A stretch of DNA of 64,000 nucleotides from Arion vulgaris (Eukaryota > Mollusca > Gastropoda > Stylommatophora > Arionidae). Below, in pieces: positions 21,382 through 31,430 of the stretch (the first letter of the stretch is position 1; each line of letters starts with the position of its first letter). The stretch spans positions 6,048,805-6,112,804 of the forward strand of contig CM036765.1 of the NCBI GenBank assembly GCA_020796225.1. Reading direction: 5' to 3'. Position numbers and translations under genes: made by a program. Below the pieces are notes generated by a model. It saw only the letters and a list, made by a program, of their open reading frames with translations. It searched no databases and had not been told where the DNA came from.

Positions 21382-21546
21382 CAGTGGCGGCTAGTGATCA
21401 TTTTTGTTGGTGGGGCAGGACAGTTTTTCCCGGATAAATCAAGGTGTTTGGTTGTTATATTTTAATTTATAAAATAATAAATACACGTTATACATTATTT
21501 TTGGTGGGGCCCGGTCCCACTGGTTCTTAATGACGAGCCGCCACTG
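21382..21546 (+). mobile_element. hAT-type miniature element, copy 1
   Basis: A 165-bp element that starts CAGTGGCGGCTAGTGATCA and ends with the complement of CAGTGGCGGCTCGTCATTA. Flanks are TCTTTTAT (21374-21381) and TCTTATAT (21547-21554), 7 of 8 matching, as expected of the 8-bp hAT duplication. No coding capacity. Confidence 0.82.
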
Positions 21547-21586
21547 TCTTATATCAATATATATATATATATATAAGAGAGTGTGT

Positions 21587-21694
21587 CCCTGACGTCTACA
21601 GCATGCAGTGCAGCTACATCTACTGGTTCCCTATATGATACCCTGACGTTTGCAGCATGCAGTGCAGCAACATCTACTGGGAATACCTACAAGG
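21587..21694. repeat. 54-bp direct duplication
   Basis: CCCTGACGTCTACAGCATGC and its continuation recur 54 bp later with few changes. Preceded by a short (TA)n run. Confidence 0.8.
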
Positions 21695-21837
21695 TATTCA
21701 AGTTTTCACTTCTCACAACAGGTTCACCAAATTTTGTTTCTTTCTGTTGCATTCCAGAAGCAGTCTACTCAGTCTGCTTTCTTGAGAACATTCTAATATG
21801 CATCTTTTGGTCCGTCATATTCTCATCGGCCCATGTT

Positions 21838-22258
21838 TTACCTGGGACCGCAAGGGAAGCAAAGAACTGTAACACTGCGTCCTACAAGGCATGTCGTAAT
21901 AGGCAACTAAGGTAGGGCCCCCGAGTGCTGCGGCAAGGAGTAAAAATAGACAGCAATGTGTACCTGCCAGGCATGTCCGATGGTAGCGTGTGGGACTGGC
22001 TACTTACCCCGTATACAAATAAGCCAACAAATCTTCACAAATATGAAAAGAACAACTAAGAAAGGGACTGTTTTGAACCCGAAAGGGAAAGAGGAGTAGA
22101 GGAAGGCCTAGACAGACCCGAAGAAGAGAGAGCTGGAGACTGATATTAAAAGGATAGATAAAACATGAAATAATTGGAAAGAATGGCAGAAGAGAGGAAA
22201 AGCTGTAAGAAATTTGTTGATGACCTGTGCTCAATTGGGAGTTGAAAGGTTAAAAGAA
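21838..22258 (+). mobile_element. Internally deleted LINE-A derivative
   Basis: It begins with both LINE-A 5' UTR monomers (core at 21893; GGCATGTCCGATGGTAGCG at about 21970) and the AAATAAGCCAACAAATCTTC leader. It then jumps near 22062 directly to the LINE-A 3' end (GACTGTTTTGAACCCGAAAG ... GGGAGTTGAAAGG). The endonuclease and RT are absent. It has the structure of a small non-autonomous LINE. Confidence 0.75.
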
Positions 22259-22620
22259 GAAGAGATATTCTCACCATTCTTCTATCAAATTCAATTTTCA
22301 AAGTTTCTAATAAATTACTATTCCTGTTTTTTTCCCTATGATTCACATCCGTATGTGAGAACTGGTTCTACGTAGCACTGTAGTAATATGTTTCTTACTT
22401 ACCATGATAAGCTTTTATTACACGAAATTTTTTTCTATTTTCCAGAAATCTAACTTTCTTATTGCTAGACTGGTTTGTTATATTCTTGATTTCTGTATTA
22501 TATTTACCAGGTATTGTAATTGATTAGTTTTGTTTGTTTGTTTTAGAACTGTTCCCTTTGTCATAATTATAGACCTAGGAATAGACAGTGAACAAGAATA
22601 AAGGGCTTCAGAGAGGAAAA
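22259..22620. other. Unassigned AT-rich sequence
   Basis: Nothing recognised. Confidence 0.4.
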
Positions 22621-22621
22621 A

Positions 22622-22690
22622 CACATTACCAAGCACAGGATTTGAACCACAAACCTTTATCTCTTACGGTGCCCTTTGCTTAGTCCTACA
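22622..22690 (-). other. tRNA-like sequence, weak
   Basis: On the minus strand a good B box (GGTTCAAATCC) follows a weak A-box-like stretch (TAGGACTAAGCAAAGGGC). Probably a SINE head or a decayed tRNA copy. Confidence 0.4.
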
Positions 22691-22699
22691 GACGAGTGT

Positions 22700-23165
22700 T
22701 TTTAAGTACACAATCAACTTAATCTCCAAAGTTTACTCTAGGAGGTCTAAATGGCGAAGTGGTTACCTCTTTCCACGGTTTTCGCCGCACACTGCGCCAC
22801 GACGGAAGTCCGTTGAACGCCATTAGCCACACACTGCGCCATAGAGTTGCTTCCTTATAAAAATCTTTCTAGTTTTACTTGTACTGTTTTACTTATACAA
22901 CTTTTAACCTTGTTATTCTTTTAGGTTGTCCAGTTTTCTTCAATTTAGTATATAATATGTATATATGTTTATTTAATGACGAGTAATTATAATTTGTTAA
23001 ATTTTTTTTTTAATGTTTTACTTCCCATGAATTAACTGTTTACAAATTGAGGAAATAACTCCTCGTGGAAAGTGTTAAGTCGTTTACATGACATACTGAA
23101 GCTAACTCTTTCTTTATCTTAATTATCCATTTTCGACGTGACGTCGTTGTTGTAGCCATTACTTT
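22700..23165. other. Unassigned, mostly AT-rich
   Basis: A duplicated GCACACTGCGCCA motif lies at about 22787 and 22831. Nothing else recognised. Confidence 0.35.
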
Positions 23166-23171
23166 TGTCGT

Positions 23172-23806
23172 TGTTCTATCCAGAGCCAACTATAAATTTA
23201 TGGGCCTTCGGACTCTGGTAAGAATTATGGAAAATCATACCACAACTACACCAGGTGACCTCGCATTCCAGTATTGGTATATAGACGAGTTCAATTTAAA
23301 ATCAACACAAAATGCTAAATCGAAGTTATATTATCCAACAAGTTAAGTTTAACAATAAGGAATATCATTATTATGAATATTTTTCCCTAATAAATAACCA
23401 TAGACTCACAATAAGAGACAAATTTAGAAATGAAAAAAATCAGAAGAAGACTGGATGTGACACCAGTCATGCAATTCATTAAAAAACCCAGATTAAATGG
23501 TTTGAACAACTGACAAGAATGCCCTAGTATCGCCTACCACAGAGAGTCACACCAAGTATAATGAGTACAAAGCAGGAGGTAGACCACGCAAAAGATGGAG
23601 CGACGGTATCAAGAACATTCTTACAAAAATGAATATCAGCTTACAAAGTGCCTTAAAACAAGCACACACACGATCACTACGCCCCCACACACACTTCTAT
23701 AAAGAAGTAAATAGTGGAAGAGAAGAAGATAGATTCACAGAATTGAGTAAAATTGCAAAAGGCTTGCAGTGTTCTATCAAACATATATATATTCCAGCCC
23801 CCCCTG
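23172..23806 (+). repeat. RptA copy 3, split by LINE-C
   Basis: It matches 822-1110 closely up to CATAGACTCACA (23410), then resumes at AGATTCACAGAATTGAG (23731) after a LINE-C insertion. Confidence 0.85.
23411..23728 (+). mobile_element. LINE-C 3' end inserted in RptA
   Basis: The frame pieces include IKWFEQLTRMP, the CGCAAAAGATGGAGCGAC block, LQSALKQAHTRSLRP, and the ACACTTCTATAAAGAAGTAA end with a GAAGAAG tail. ATAGACTCACA (23400-23410) and ATAGATTCACA (23729-23739) are an 11-bp target duplication with one change. Confidence 0.87.
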
Positions 23807-23924
23807 CTCTGATCTAGGTTAGGATTACACGATCAGTTGTAGGCATAGCTATCTAGAATTGGCTGTGTTCTATCATGGTTTCATCCACTGCATGTAGGTA
23901 TTTGTCACTTCCAACTATTCGCCT

Positions 23925-24156
23925 ATGTGTTGCGAGTAACGAATAGTAACACTGCGACCCACAAAGCATGTCGTATAAGACAACTGAGGTAGTGGCATAG
24001 GGAAGCTACCCTAGTTAATAACAGGAAATAAAATCAGATGTGCTGGCCTACTTGTAGGCGTATAAATGAACAGTACAATCGCTCTTAGACTCAGATCACA
24101 TACAATTAACTCAGAGTAATCAACAAGTGATATATGGAGCGTTCGAAAAGAAGAAG
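23925..24156 (+). mobile_element. SINE-like S1 copy
   Basis: The core at 23970 reads GTCGTATAAGACAACT, followed by GATGTGCTGGCCTACTTGTA and the GTTCGAAAAGAAGAAG end. Confidence 0.82.
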
Positions 24157-24167
24157 AATGATATAAC

Positions 24168-24300
24168 CAGTGCTGTCATTAGACAGTGACCTTGTCATAA
24201 TAGTACTGTTTAGTTATTTATTATTTTATAAATTAATGTAACAACCAAACCATGATTTATCCCGAAAATTGGCCACCATAAAATGATCACAGCCCCACTG
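24168..24300 (-). mobile_element. hAT-type miniature element, copy 2
   Basis: A minus-oriented relative of 21382-21546, sharing TTTATGGTGGCC-like and GGATAAATCA...GGTTTGGTTGTTA blocks. The perfect 8-bp duplication GATATAAC lies at 24160-24167 and 24301-24308. 133 bp, non-coding. Confidence 0.87.
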
Positions 24301-24407
24301 GATATAACCTTACTTTTGCTTTGTTTCATAATTCATCCTAGTTGGCGTGTTCTATCATGTCATAGCTGCGTATGCCGTTTCTCTCTCAACTATTAAGACA
24401 TTATCCT

Positions 24408-24670
24408 TCTTCTTCTTTGAGCGATCCATATCAACCAATTGTTAACCACTCTTTGTGATTTGTGTGTGATCTGAGTCTAAGAGCGATTGCACGTTGTGCT
24501 AGTTATGAGTCTACAAGTAGGCCAGCACAGCCAATTTCTGCGACGCTTTTATTTACTAGGTAGTTTCCTAGACCCTATATCAGTCGACTTTTTCAACATG
24601 CCTTGTAGGTTGCAGTGTTACAATTCTGTGCTCCCCTTGAAAGCCCTGACAACACACGGGCAAGACAATA
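24408..24670 (-). mobile_element. SINE-like S1 copy
   Basis: On the plus strand it begins with CTTCTTCTTT and GATCCATATCAACCAATTG and ends near ACACACGGGCAAGAC. The core is damaged (GTCGACTTTTTCAACATGCC). Confidence 0.8.
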
Positions 24671-24954
24671 TCCAGGGGCCTATATGGAGAAGTAGTTTAT
24701 ACGTTTGTCTGTTTTTCTGAAGGTTGTGAGATCGAATACCAACAGAGCCACATGTTTTCTTAAGATCACTAGGATTGTTGATGAAGCTGGAAGCCATCTG
24801 TAATAAAACCTAAATCTTTGGTAACTGCACATCTCCAGCCGACATGAGTTGCTTATCCTTCAATGCCATCAATATTTTATAGCTATGATGGATGGCGCCT
24901 ACATATTTTATTTTCAGGAGGGAGATATGCATTTTAGAAAAAATATATTTGGAT
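24671..24954. other. Unassigned sequence
   Basis: Nothing recognised. Confidence 0.35.
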
Positions 24955-25124
24955 ATTTACTACCGAAATGGAAACCAGATTCAACAAAATTTGTTTCATC
25001 AAAAATACATTTTGCAGGGGTTGACACTCGCTTCATCTAGCACTAACCTTTTGGGCACCAATGTGTGGTGGAATGTAGAATATGCATTCAATTGCAGTGA
25101 GTCTTTCTTGAATGCTCTGTTCTG
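24955..25124 (+). repeat. RptC copy 1
   Basis: A stretch with TCATCAAAAATACATTTTGC and GGTGGAATGTAGAATATGC. A direct relative lies at 25378-25570, and a more distant one at 51695-51860. Class unknown. Confidence 0.6.
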
Positions 25125-25377
25125 CCCGTGTGTTGACGAGGTCTTCAAGTGGAGCAAAGAATAGTACAACTGTGACCTACAAGGCATATTGTAAGAGGCG
25201 TCTGATATAGGACCTAGGAAAACTACCCTATTGAATTAAAATCATTGTAGAAATCGGATGTGCTGACCTACTTTTAGACGCATAACTGGCATAACGTATA
25301 ATCACTTTTAGGCTCAGATTACATACAAATCACAAAGAGTGGTTAACAAGTGGTCCATATGGAGCGTTAGAAGAAGA
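25125..25377 (+). mobile_element. SINE-like S1 copy between RptC repeats
   Basis: It starts CCCGTGTGTTGACGAGG, has a damaged core at 25188 (GTAAGAGGCGTCTG), and ends GAGCGTTAGAAGAAGAAGG. RptC copies flank both sides. Confidence 0.83.
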
Positions 25378-25570
25378 AGGCTGGAAAAAATGGTACCAGA
25401 TTGCCATAAAATCGTGTTATCAAAAAGTCATTATGCAGGGCTTGAAATTTGCCCCCTCTTGTATTAATTGTACGAAAGCCCATGCCTGGTGGATTGTAGA
25501 TTATGCAATCAATGTGCAATGAGACTTTCTTGAATATTCTGTTCAACTGATCAAAAATGAAAACATTGAG
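25378..25570 (+). repeat. RptC copy 2
   Basis: TTATCAAAAAGTCATTATGC, GGTGGATTGTAGATTATGC and GACTTTCTTGAATATTCTGT correspond in order to RptC copy 1. Confidence 0.6.
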
Positions 25571-25640
25571 CATTATTACCTCACCTCCCGCGACTTCTCC
25601 AGATCTGATCTGATCCTGTCTGACCACCTTAGATCTGTAT

Positions 25641-25980
25641 CGCCCGAGTGGTTACCGGAGAAAAAATTGGGGTGTAAAGAATAGAATCACTGTTACCTGC
25701 CACGTATGTCGTAAGAGGCGGCTAAGGAGGTTGCGGTGGAGCTAGCTACCCCACACCGTAAAAACACTAGATGACTACAGAACGGAGAGCGAACCGAGTA
25801 AACGCTGGCTGAAACCGGACACATCTCCGAAGGATAAGCTCCAGGGCTGTAAATGGTGCTGAAGATGTGGCGTAACACACATCAATGCTAAGGCTGCATG
25901 AATAAGATTTCCACATGAATGGAATTTATGGGGAGGGCAGGTATATCGGTCTGGACGGTGATCGTGAGAGAGAGAGAGGA
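25641..25980 (+). mobile_element. SINE S2, left arm of a large inverted pair
   Basis: Full-length S2 from CGCCCGAGTGGTTACCGG through the shared core (25708), AACGCTGGCTGAAACCGGAC, TGGTGCTGAAGATGTGG and the GTGATCGTGAGAGAGAG end. Its inverted partner is at 26198-26532. Confidence 0.87.
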
Positions 25981-26197
25981 ATATGTATTTGTCCTTACAT
26001 CGCAAAATGAATATATGTGTGTAGTCACAAGTTGCAATAAAAAAGATTCCGACTGCATACCCTGATCACCTGAAGTCACAACATGGATAGAATAAAGAAG
26101 GCGGAAGAACTCTTCTTCATAAACAAATGAAGCAAGAGGAGACAAGCTACTCCTAAATTTACAGTGATACCCTCTACTTCTTTTGTCTAATCCTGTT
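25981..26197. other. Loop between inverted S2 copies
   Basis: About 217 bp without recognised features separate the two S2 arms. Confidence 0.6.
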
Positions 26198-26532
26198 TCT
26201 CTCTCTCTCTCTTCCCGATCACCACCCAGACCGATGTACCAGATCCCCTCATAAATTATATTCATGTATAAATCTGATTCATGCAGCCTTAATATTGGTA
26301 TGTTTTACATCACATCTTCAGCACCATTTGGAGCTCTGGTGCTTATCCTTCGGCGATGTGTCCGGTTTCAGCCAGCGTTTACTCGGTTCGCTCTCCGTTC
26401 TGTAGCCATGTAGTGTTTTTACGGTGTTGGTAGCTCGCCCTATGCCCAACGTCCTTAGTCTCCTCTTACGACATGCGTGGCAGGTAACAGTGGTTCTATT
26501 CTTTACACCTCAATTTGGGAACAACTCGGGCG
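26198..26532 (-). mobile_element. SINE S2, right arm of the inverted pair
   Basis: Reverse complement of an S2 copy similar to 25641-25980 along its full length, including ACAGAACGGAGAGCGAACCG and the CGCCCGAGTTG start. Confidence 0.87.
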
Positions 26533-26639
26533 ATTCTGTTTCTCGAATCCCGTCTCTTCCTTAGCTCTTTTACAGTTTGTATCTGCTTAGTTCTTTCTCT
26601 GAGTTTATCGTTCGTAATCTTATCTCAGTCTCTCTTTTT

Positions 26640-27300
26640 CTTTTGTGTAATCCTGTCTTGTCTCCCAGCGTCAGGAAAAAAAGAGATTTCTAGAATGAGC
26701 TCTTCTCTTTCTTCCCACAATCCTGTTTTGTCTCCCAGCGTCAGCATAAGAAGATATTTCTAGAACGAGATTTTGTATGCGCTTCATAAACAGTGTTTTA
26801 CGTAGCCTCTGTTATCTCTGAATTCCACCTGTTACGTGGATGTCTTGCTGCTTTGAATTCACTGCATCGGAGTAACATTGCTCTTTGATGTGCACTGTTT
26901 GTTGGTGATCTGCGTATGTGGCAGAACCATTTAATTTGTTCTTTTTCAAAAAAAAAATTCAGTGAAAATGAAAATCCTGGCATATCTTATACATAACTTA
27001 GCCATCAACAACAGTCAACGATTCGTCGATTTTCTATACACCACTTATACTTTCAGTAGTTCGCCATTGCTTTCTGAACGGTGAGGTCTACTTTTACCGT
27101 TTTTAAAAATCCAAGGAAACTAATTTGCTTCCAAATTTGCTCGCGCAGAGCTTGAACCAGGTTACGCTTGGGTTGTGATCGAGCTCAGTACCGCTCAGTA
27201 CTGATGTTGTATTCACTTTTTTTTCCAGATGTTTTTATTTCTAAGCCGGTCTCTTCTTGATACTTCCAACATTCTGCGTAAACTCTTCATCTCTGTCGTG
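26640..27300 (-). mobile_element. LINE-B 3' fragment, split by S7
   Basis: The first part (26640-26985) has the TGTCTCCCAGCGTCAG tail region and frames reading SPTNSAHQRAMLLRCSEF. The second part (27195-27300) carries the reverse complement of the RRDRLRNEDI region. An S7 copy lies between them. Confidence 0.72.
27053..27195 (-). mobile_element. SINE S7 copy
   Basis: The minus strand has AGCGGTACTGAGCTCGATCA and CCTGGTTCAAGCTC (B box), then AATTTGGAAGCAAATTAGTT, and ends near GAACTACTGAA. It matches the head at 1165-1230 and the copy at 28528-28765. Confidence 0.7.
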
Positions 27301-27640
27301 ATACCAAAAGGGCAATATTGAAAAGTGTAAAGAAATCATTTCGGTGTACAAATGTCAGCTGCTCAAACTGGGCACAGTAAAACGAACCTGGGTACTCGCA
27401 GATACGTCACGTACGGATTAAGTACATACTTGACTTCTGACCTTAAGGTTTTAACAAGGAAATGAGGTCAAGGACATTTCAACTCGACCACAATTTATAT
27501 TTTTGCTAACATTTTTGTGTTCTATGTTTCCTAGAGCGTGTGTTGTTTGTTTATTTTTTTTATCAATAAGGAAAGAAAAACACACAATTCAAGTAGTTTC
27601 TTTTATTAATCGATGGATACAAGAAGTTTAGCAGAAACTA
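27301..27640. other. Unassigned AT-rich sequence
   Basis: Nothing recognised. Confidence 0.4.
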
Positions 27641-27687
27641 ATTATGGAAAGATTACATTCATTTGTTTGTACTTTTTCCTTCTTAAA

Positions 27688-28090
27688 GAACTCATCATCA
27701 TCATCATCATCATCATCATCAAGTAGATTGTCACTTATGAAACTTAGCCTCAACGACAGCAGTCCTGAAAAACTCTTAGTTCTGTGCAAGTTCACCGGCG
27801 TCAGCAGCAGTCATTCTCAAATCTTCAATGACATCTTGCACCCAGTTCTTCCTCTTCGTCTTCTAGGTCTTCCTCTTATTCTTCTTTCAGGCATCATTTC
27901 CTCCAAAAGTATCTTCTCTAGGCACTCAGATCGTTTGATGTGTTCGAAATATTTAATTCTCCATGATGTTATGCATTTTAATAGCCAACTCTCTTTAATA
28001 TCATGCTGCTACAGAACAGAAACATTTGTTCTTTTCTCTTTCCATGAGATTCTAAGTATTCTTCTGTAGCATTTGCAGTAAAAGGCATTA
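27688..28090 (-). mobile_element. LINE-D-like 3' end with GAT tail
   Basis: Minus-strand frames give RRILRISWKEKRTN, IKYFEHIKRSE, NWVQDVIEDLRMTAADAGE and a GAT/ATC microsatellite (27688-27722) at the 3' end. Two frames are needed. Confidence 0.8.
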
Positions 28091-28254
28091 ATGATCTTCT
28101 CCGCCGCTTTGTCAATGGCCATGTCTCACAACCACATGTTGCCAATGGTAACTTAAAGAACGACCAGTGATAAATTTGATGGTTTTTGTTTCTGTTTTAC
28201 TAAATTTTAATACACAAAAACTGTTGAGTAAAATTGTAAAAATAATGTTATTAT

Positions 28255-28485
28255 ATGAAAAAAAAATTTCACAGCAGTTTAGAGAGAACGATAATTGAAG
28301 GCATAGTTTCTGCAGTACGAAAGAAGGAACGACCAAGGCGAAGGTGGTAGCAGGACATAAAGAAACCTTGAACATGACGCTAGAGGAGGCGTGAGAAAGT
28401 GCTAGCTAGAGACCGAGAGATTTTCAAGCGGGCTTTGATGACAGCGACGTTCCGCAAGGAACATGCTTCTTGACAGTATATCTTC
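28255..28485 (+). mobile_element. LINE-D-like 3' fragment
   Basis: Frames read SLERTIIEGIVSAVRKKERP and RW-QDIKK, then a GAGACCGAGAGATTT block; the pattern is that of the LINE-D C-terminus. Confidence 0.65.
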
Positions 28486-29000
28486 TTCTGATTCTTCAAA
28501 CGCTCCTTATCGACCACATGTTAACTAAAAGTTAATTGGATATCCTTTACAGGACTTTGCGAATCAACCCCAGCTTTTAACGCTGTTTGTGATTTTTCTA
28601 GGCACTAGTTCAGTAGTTTGCCATTGCTTTCTGAACGGGTGGTGCCATCGTTCTTTGTAAAATCCACGGAAACAATTTGCCACCAAATTGTTCGCAGCGT
28701 GATTCGAACTCAGAACATCGGGGTTAATATACCGAGTCACTATCCCTTAAGCCATAGACGCCACCCATGTTAACTACTCTTTGTGATTTTTATGTGATCC
28801 AAGACTAAGAGCGATTGTGCTTTGTGCCGGCTATAAGTAGGCCAGCACATCCGATATCTGCGAAGCTTTTCATTTACTAGCATAGCTTTCCTGTTACCCT
28901 ACCTCAGTTGCCTCTTACGGCGTGCCTTGTAGGTCGCAGTGTTGCTATTCTTTGCTCTCCTGTCGAGCCCGGCAATACGCGGGAGTTAAAAGAGTGGGTT
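28486..29000 (-). mobile_element. SINE-like S1 copy, split by S7
   Basis: The S1 3' end (TTCAAACGCTCCTTATCGAC) lies at 28495-28527 and the remainder at 28766-29000, with the core at about 28906 (GTTGCCTCTTACGGCGTGCC). Confidence 0.83.
28528..28765 (-). mobile_element. SINE S7 inserted in S1
   Basis: The minus strand starts with a tRNA-like head (TGGCTTAAGGGATAGTGAC; GAGTTCGAATCAC), then CAAATTGTTTCCGTGGATTT. The 11-bp duplication CATGTTAACTA lies at 28517-28527 and 28766-28776. Confidence 0.83.
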
Positions 29001-29029
29001 ATAAGTTAAGAGTAGGTTTTCCTATATTG

Positions 29030-29700
29030 TTATTTCGTTTTAATCTTACTATTAATATTAGTATTACTATTTTTATCAACAGAGAGAAAGTAGAAAATGT
29101 GAACAGTTTTGAATATCTTGGTTCACTGCTAACAACAGATGGAAATGGGATGAAGGAAATTAAAAGAAGAACAAACATGGCTTTGCAAAAAATTAAACAA
29201 CTCAAAACAGTATGGAACAGAACTGATAAGAAAACAAAGATCAAAATACTAAGAGCATACATATTCTCAGTGGCAACGTATGGGTGTGAAACATGGACAT
29301 TTAACAAGGCAGTGGAAAAACATATATGTGCTTTTGAATATAAGTGTTACAGAAGAGTCCTCCGTATATCATGGACAGAGAAGAGAACAAATAGATCTAT
29401 CCAGACAGAACTCAAAATCAAAGACAACTGGCTGATGCTACAAATAAGACAGAAAATTTAGGTATTGTGGATATATAAAAAGACACGAAGAGCTGGAGAC
29501 ACGAAGGGCTGGAGAAGACAATCATGGAAGAAGGCATACTGGCAAAGAGAAGAAGAGGAAGACCACGGAGAAGATGGATTCAGGATGTAATTGATGGTTT
29601 GAACATGACAGCTGCAGAAGCGGGACATCTGGCTTATATGAGAGAGAGAGATTTCGGAGGACTGTTGGGGTAGCAAAATTTGTATATGGCGTAATGCCAG
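29030..29700 (+). pseudogene. LINE-D 3' region, best-preserved tail frame
   Basis: A frame from about 29085 to 29461 reads EKVENVNSFEYLGSLLTTDG, IKILRAYIFSVATYGCETW, CYRRVLRISWTEKRTN and LKIKDNWLMLQIRQ. After one frame change it continues HEGLEKTIME-like, RRRGRPRRRW-like and RERDFGGLLG. This is the thumb/C-terminal region following the reverse transcriptase. The methionine start at 28922 lies in the neighbouring S1 copy and is not a real start. Copies: 52645, 62795, 8451. Confidence 0.85.
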
Positions 29701-29774
29701 TATATTGACTAATTTAGTGTGCATTGCAAAGTAAATGCGTCCAGAGGAAAAGTAAATTACGGAATGAAAGGGTT

Positions 29775-29935
29775 AAACCACTCTTTTGGATATGTATGTG
29801 ATCTGAGCATAAGAGCGATTGTACATTGTACCAGTTATGAGCCTGAGCCTATTAGTACATCAGATTTCTTCGATTCTTTTTATTTCCTAGATTAGCTTCT
29901 ATATGCCCCTACCTAAGTCGCCTCTATATCTAACT
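29775..29935 (-). mobile_element. SINE-like S1 fragment
   Basis: ATGTGATCTGAGCATAAGAG, TTGTACATTGTACCAGTTAT and CCTAAGTCGCCTCT match S1 in reverse; the 5' module is cut off. Confidence 0.78.
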
Positions 29936-30249
29936 ATGAACCAACATGAATTGGTTGTGATCGTATGCTCTATCTGTGGATTAACTCTCACAATACCACA
30001 TGCCACTTAATAAACCATTCTGACAGTAATAGTTTACCCAACAAGACACCTCACTATTCACACCATAGAATTGAAACAAAACCATTCACAAGATACATAT
30101 AATTATTCTGATATAAGAAATAGTGCCCTGATACCTAACATACAAAACTTGTCATAGATATTGTTAAAGAATTCTTCATTAGAAATACGAGCGTATTACT
30201 CTTAAAAAAACCAACGTAAAACGTCGTTTAATTGTGCGTAGACTTCGTT
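29936..30249. other. Unassigned AT-rich sequence
   Basis: Nothing recognised. Confidence 0.4.
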
Positions 30250-30430
30250 CTTTCTTTCTTTTCTTCAATTGTGTTTTGTCTCACAGCGTCAGGATAAGAA
30301 AAGATTTCTCGAACAAACCCTTGTGTGCGCTTCATAAATAGCGTCTTTCGTAGCTAATGTTATCTCTGAGTCCACCTTTTGCGTGGCCGACCTTTTGCTT
30401 TGTTTTCTTTGTATCGGAGCAACATTGTGG
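30250..30430 (-). mobile_element. LINE-B 3' fragment
   Basis: TGTCTCACAGCGTCAGGATA, the TTTCGTAGC...TGTTATCTCTGAG block and TTTTGCGTGGCCGACCTTTT match 11460-11620 on the same strand. Confidence 0.78.
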
Positions 30431-30573
30431 CGTAGACTAAGAGTTATAAAGTAAAACAGACTAGAGAAGAGAGAGAGATACCAGGTGAATGTAGATAAGC
30501 AGGTAGTACCAAGAACACACTAATTTCTTCTATATCAACAAATAATCATGACCATCAAATCAATTGACTAAAC

Positions 30574-30949
30574 CAGCGTTTCCCAAACTGGGGTCCGTGA
30601 ACCCTCGGGGGTCCACGAGGTACTCACAAGGGGTCCTTAAGCGCTTGAAGAAATATTATGATCTTTGACATTTCACACAGAAAATTAAATGTTAAAAAAA
30701 TGTATAAAAACCGTGGTAAACTAGTTACACATCGAAATCAAAGGAGTTTAACTGTCTGTCAGGATAAATTGATCGAACATTTGAAGTTTCTGGCAGTCTG
30801 AGAAATTGGAGATACCTATGATCGTTAGTGTGGTGTAATAATAACTCTGTCGCTAGAAGATTTTGATAAATAGAAACATTTGAGGGTCCACGGAAGCAAA
30901 ATGTATTTAAAAGGGGGGTTTGCTGCAATGCAAAGTTTGGGAACCCCTG
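30574..30949. mobile_element. hAT-type non-autonomous transposon
   Basis: The left end CAGCGTTTCCCAAACTGGGG and the complement of the right end CAGGGGTTCCCAAACTTTG form terminal inverted repeats. The perfect 8-bp duplication GACTAAAC lies at 30566-30573 and 30950-30957. At 376 bp it has no transposase frame. Confidence 0.92.
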
Positions 30950-31111
30950 GACTAAACAATACTTACTTTCAACTGAAAGTACTGTCTGTTACAAAGTCAC
31001 GCCACATTTTGAAAGAGTTCAACATCTCAGTGTGAATAGTGTTGTTGTCTTTTATCTTTCGTTTTGAAATTGAAACCACTTTACTTCCATTCAGGTGTCC
31101 ATCCATTAGAA

Positions 31112-31430
31112 CAGTGGTTCTCAAAGGGTGTGCCCAGATGCACCAGTGTGCCCGGTGATATTCCTAGATGCGCCCTAGAAAATCCCAGATCAGGAGTCGG
31201 CAAAGCGGGGATCAGTGTGCACCAGGGTTAAAAAATCGCCAAGACACATCAGGGCCATACTTCTCATAGTCAGAAATTCAATGATGAATAAAGCATACTC
31301 AATATTCTCCAATTATTTTTGTATCTCTTTGCTTTCTGTATTTTATTTATTCAGTTTTTGTGTATAGTACGCCTACGATTTTTTATAGACTTCAATTGCG
31401 TCACAACGCTACAACGTTTCAGAACCACTG
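31112..31430. mobile_element. Second hAT-like non-autonomous element
   Basis: The ends are CAGTGGTTCTCAAAGG and the complement of CAGTGGTTCTGAAACG, 319 bp apart. Flanking octamers (CATTAGAA, GGATAAAA) do not match, so the duplication has decayed or one border is wrong. Confidence 0.65.

Noticed and set aside
27644..28069. Ser-rich 141-codon frame
   Set aside because: The Ser run is the ATC tail of a minus-strand LINE-D-like element read on the wrong strand.
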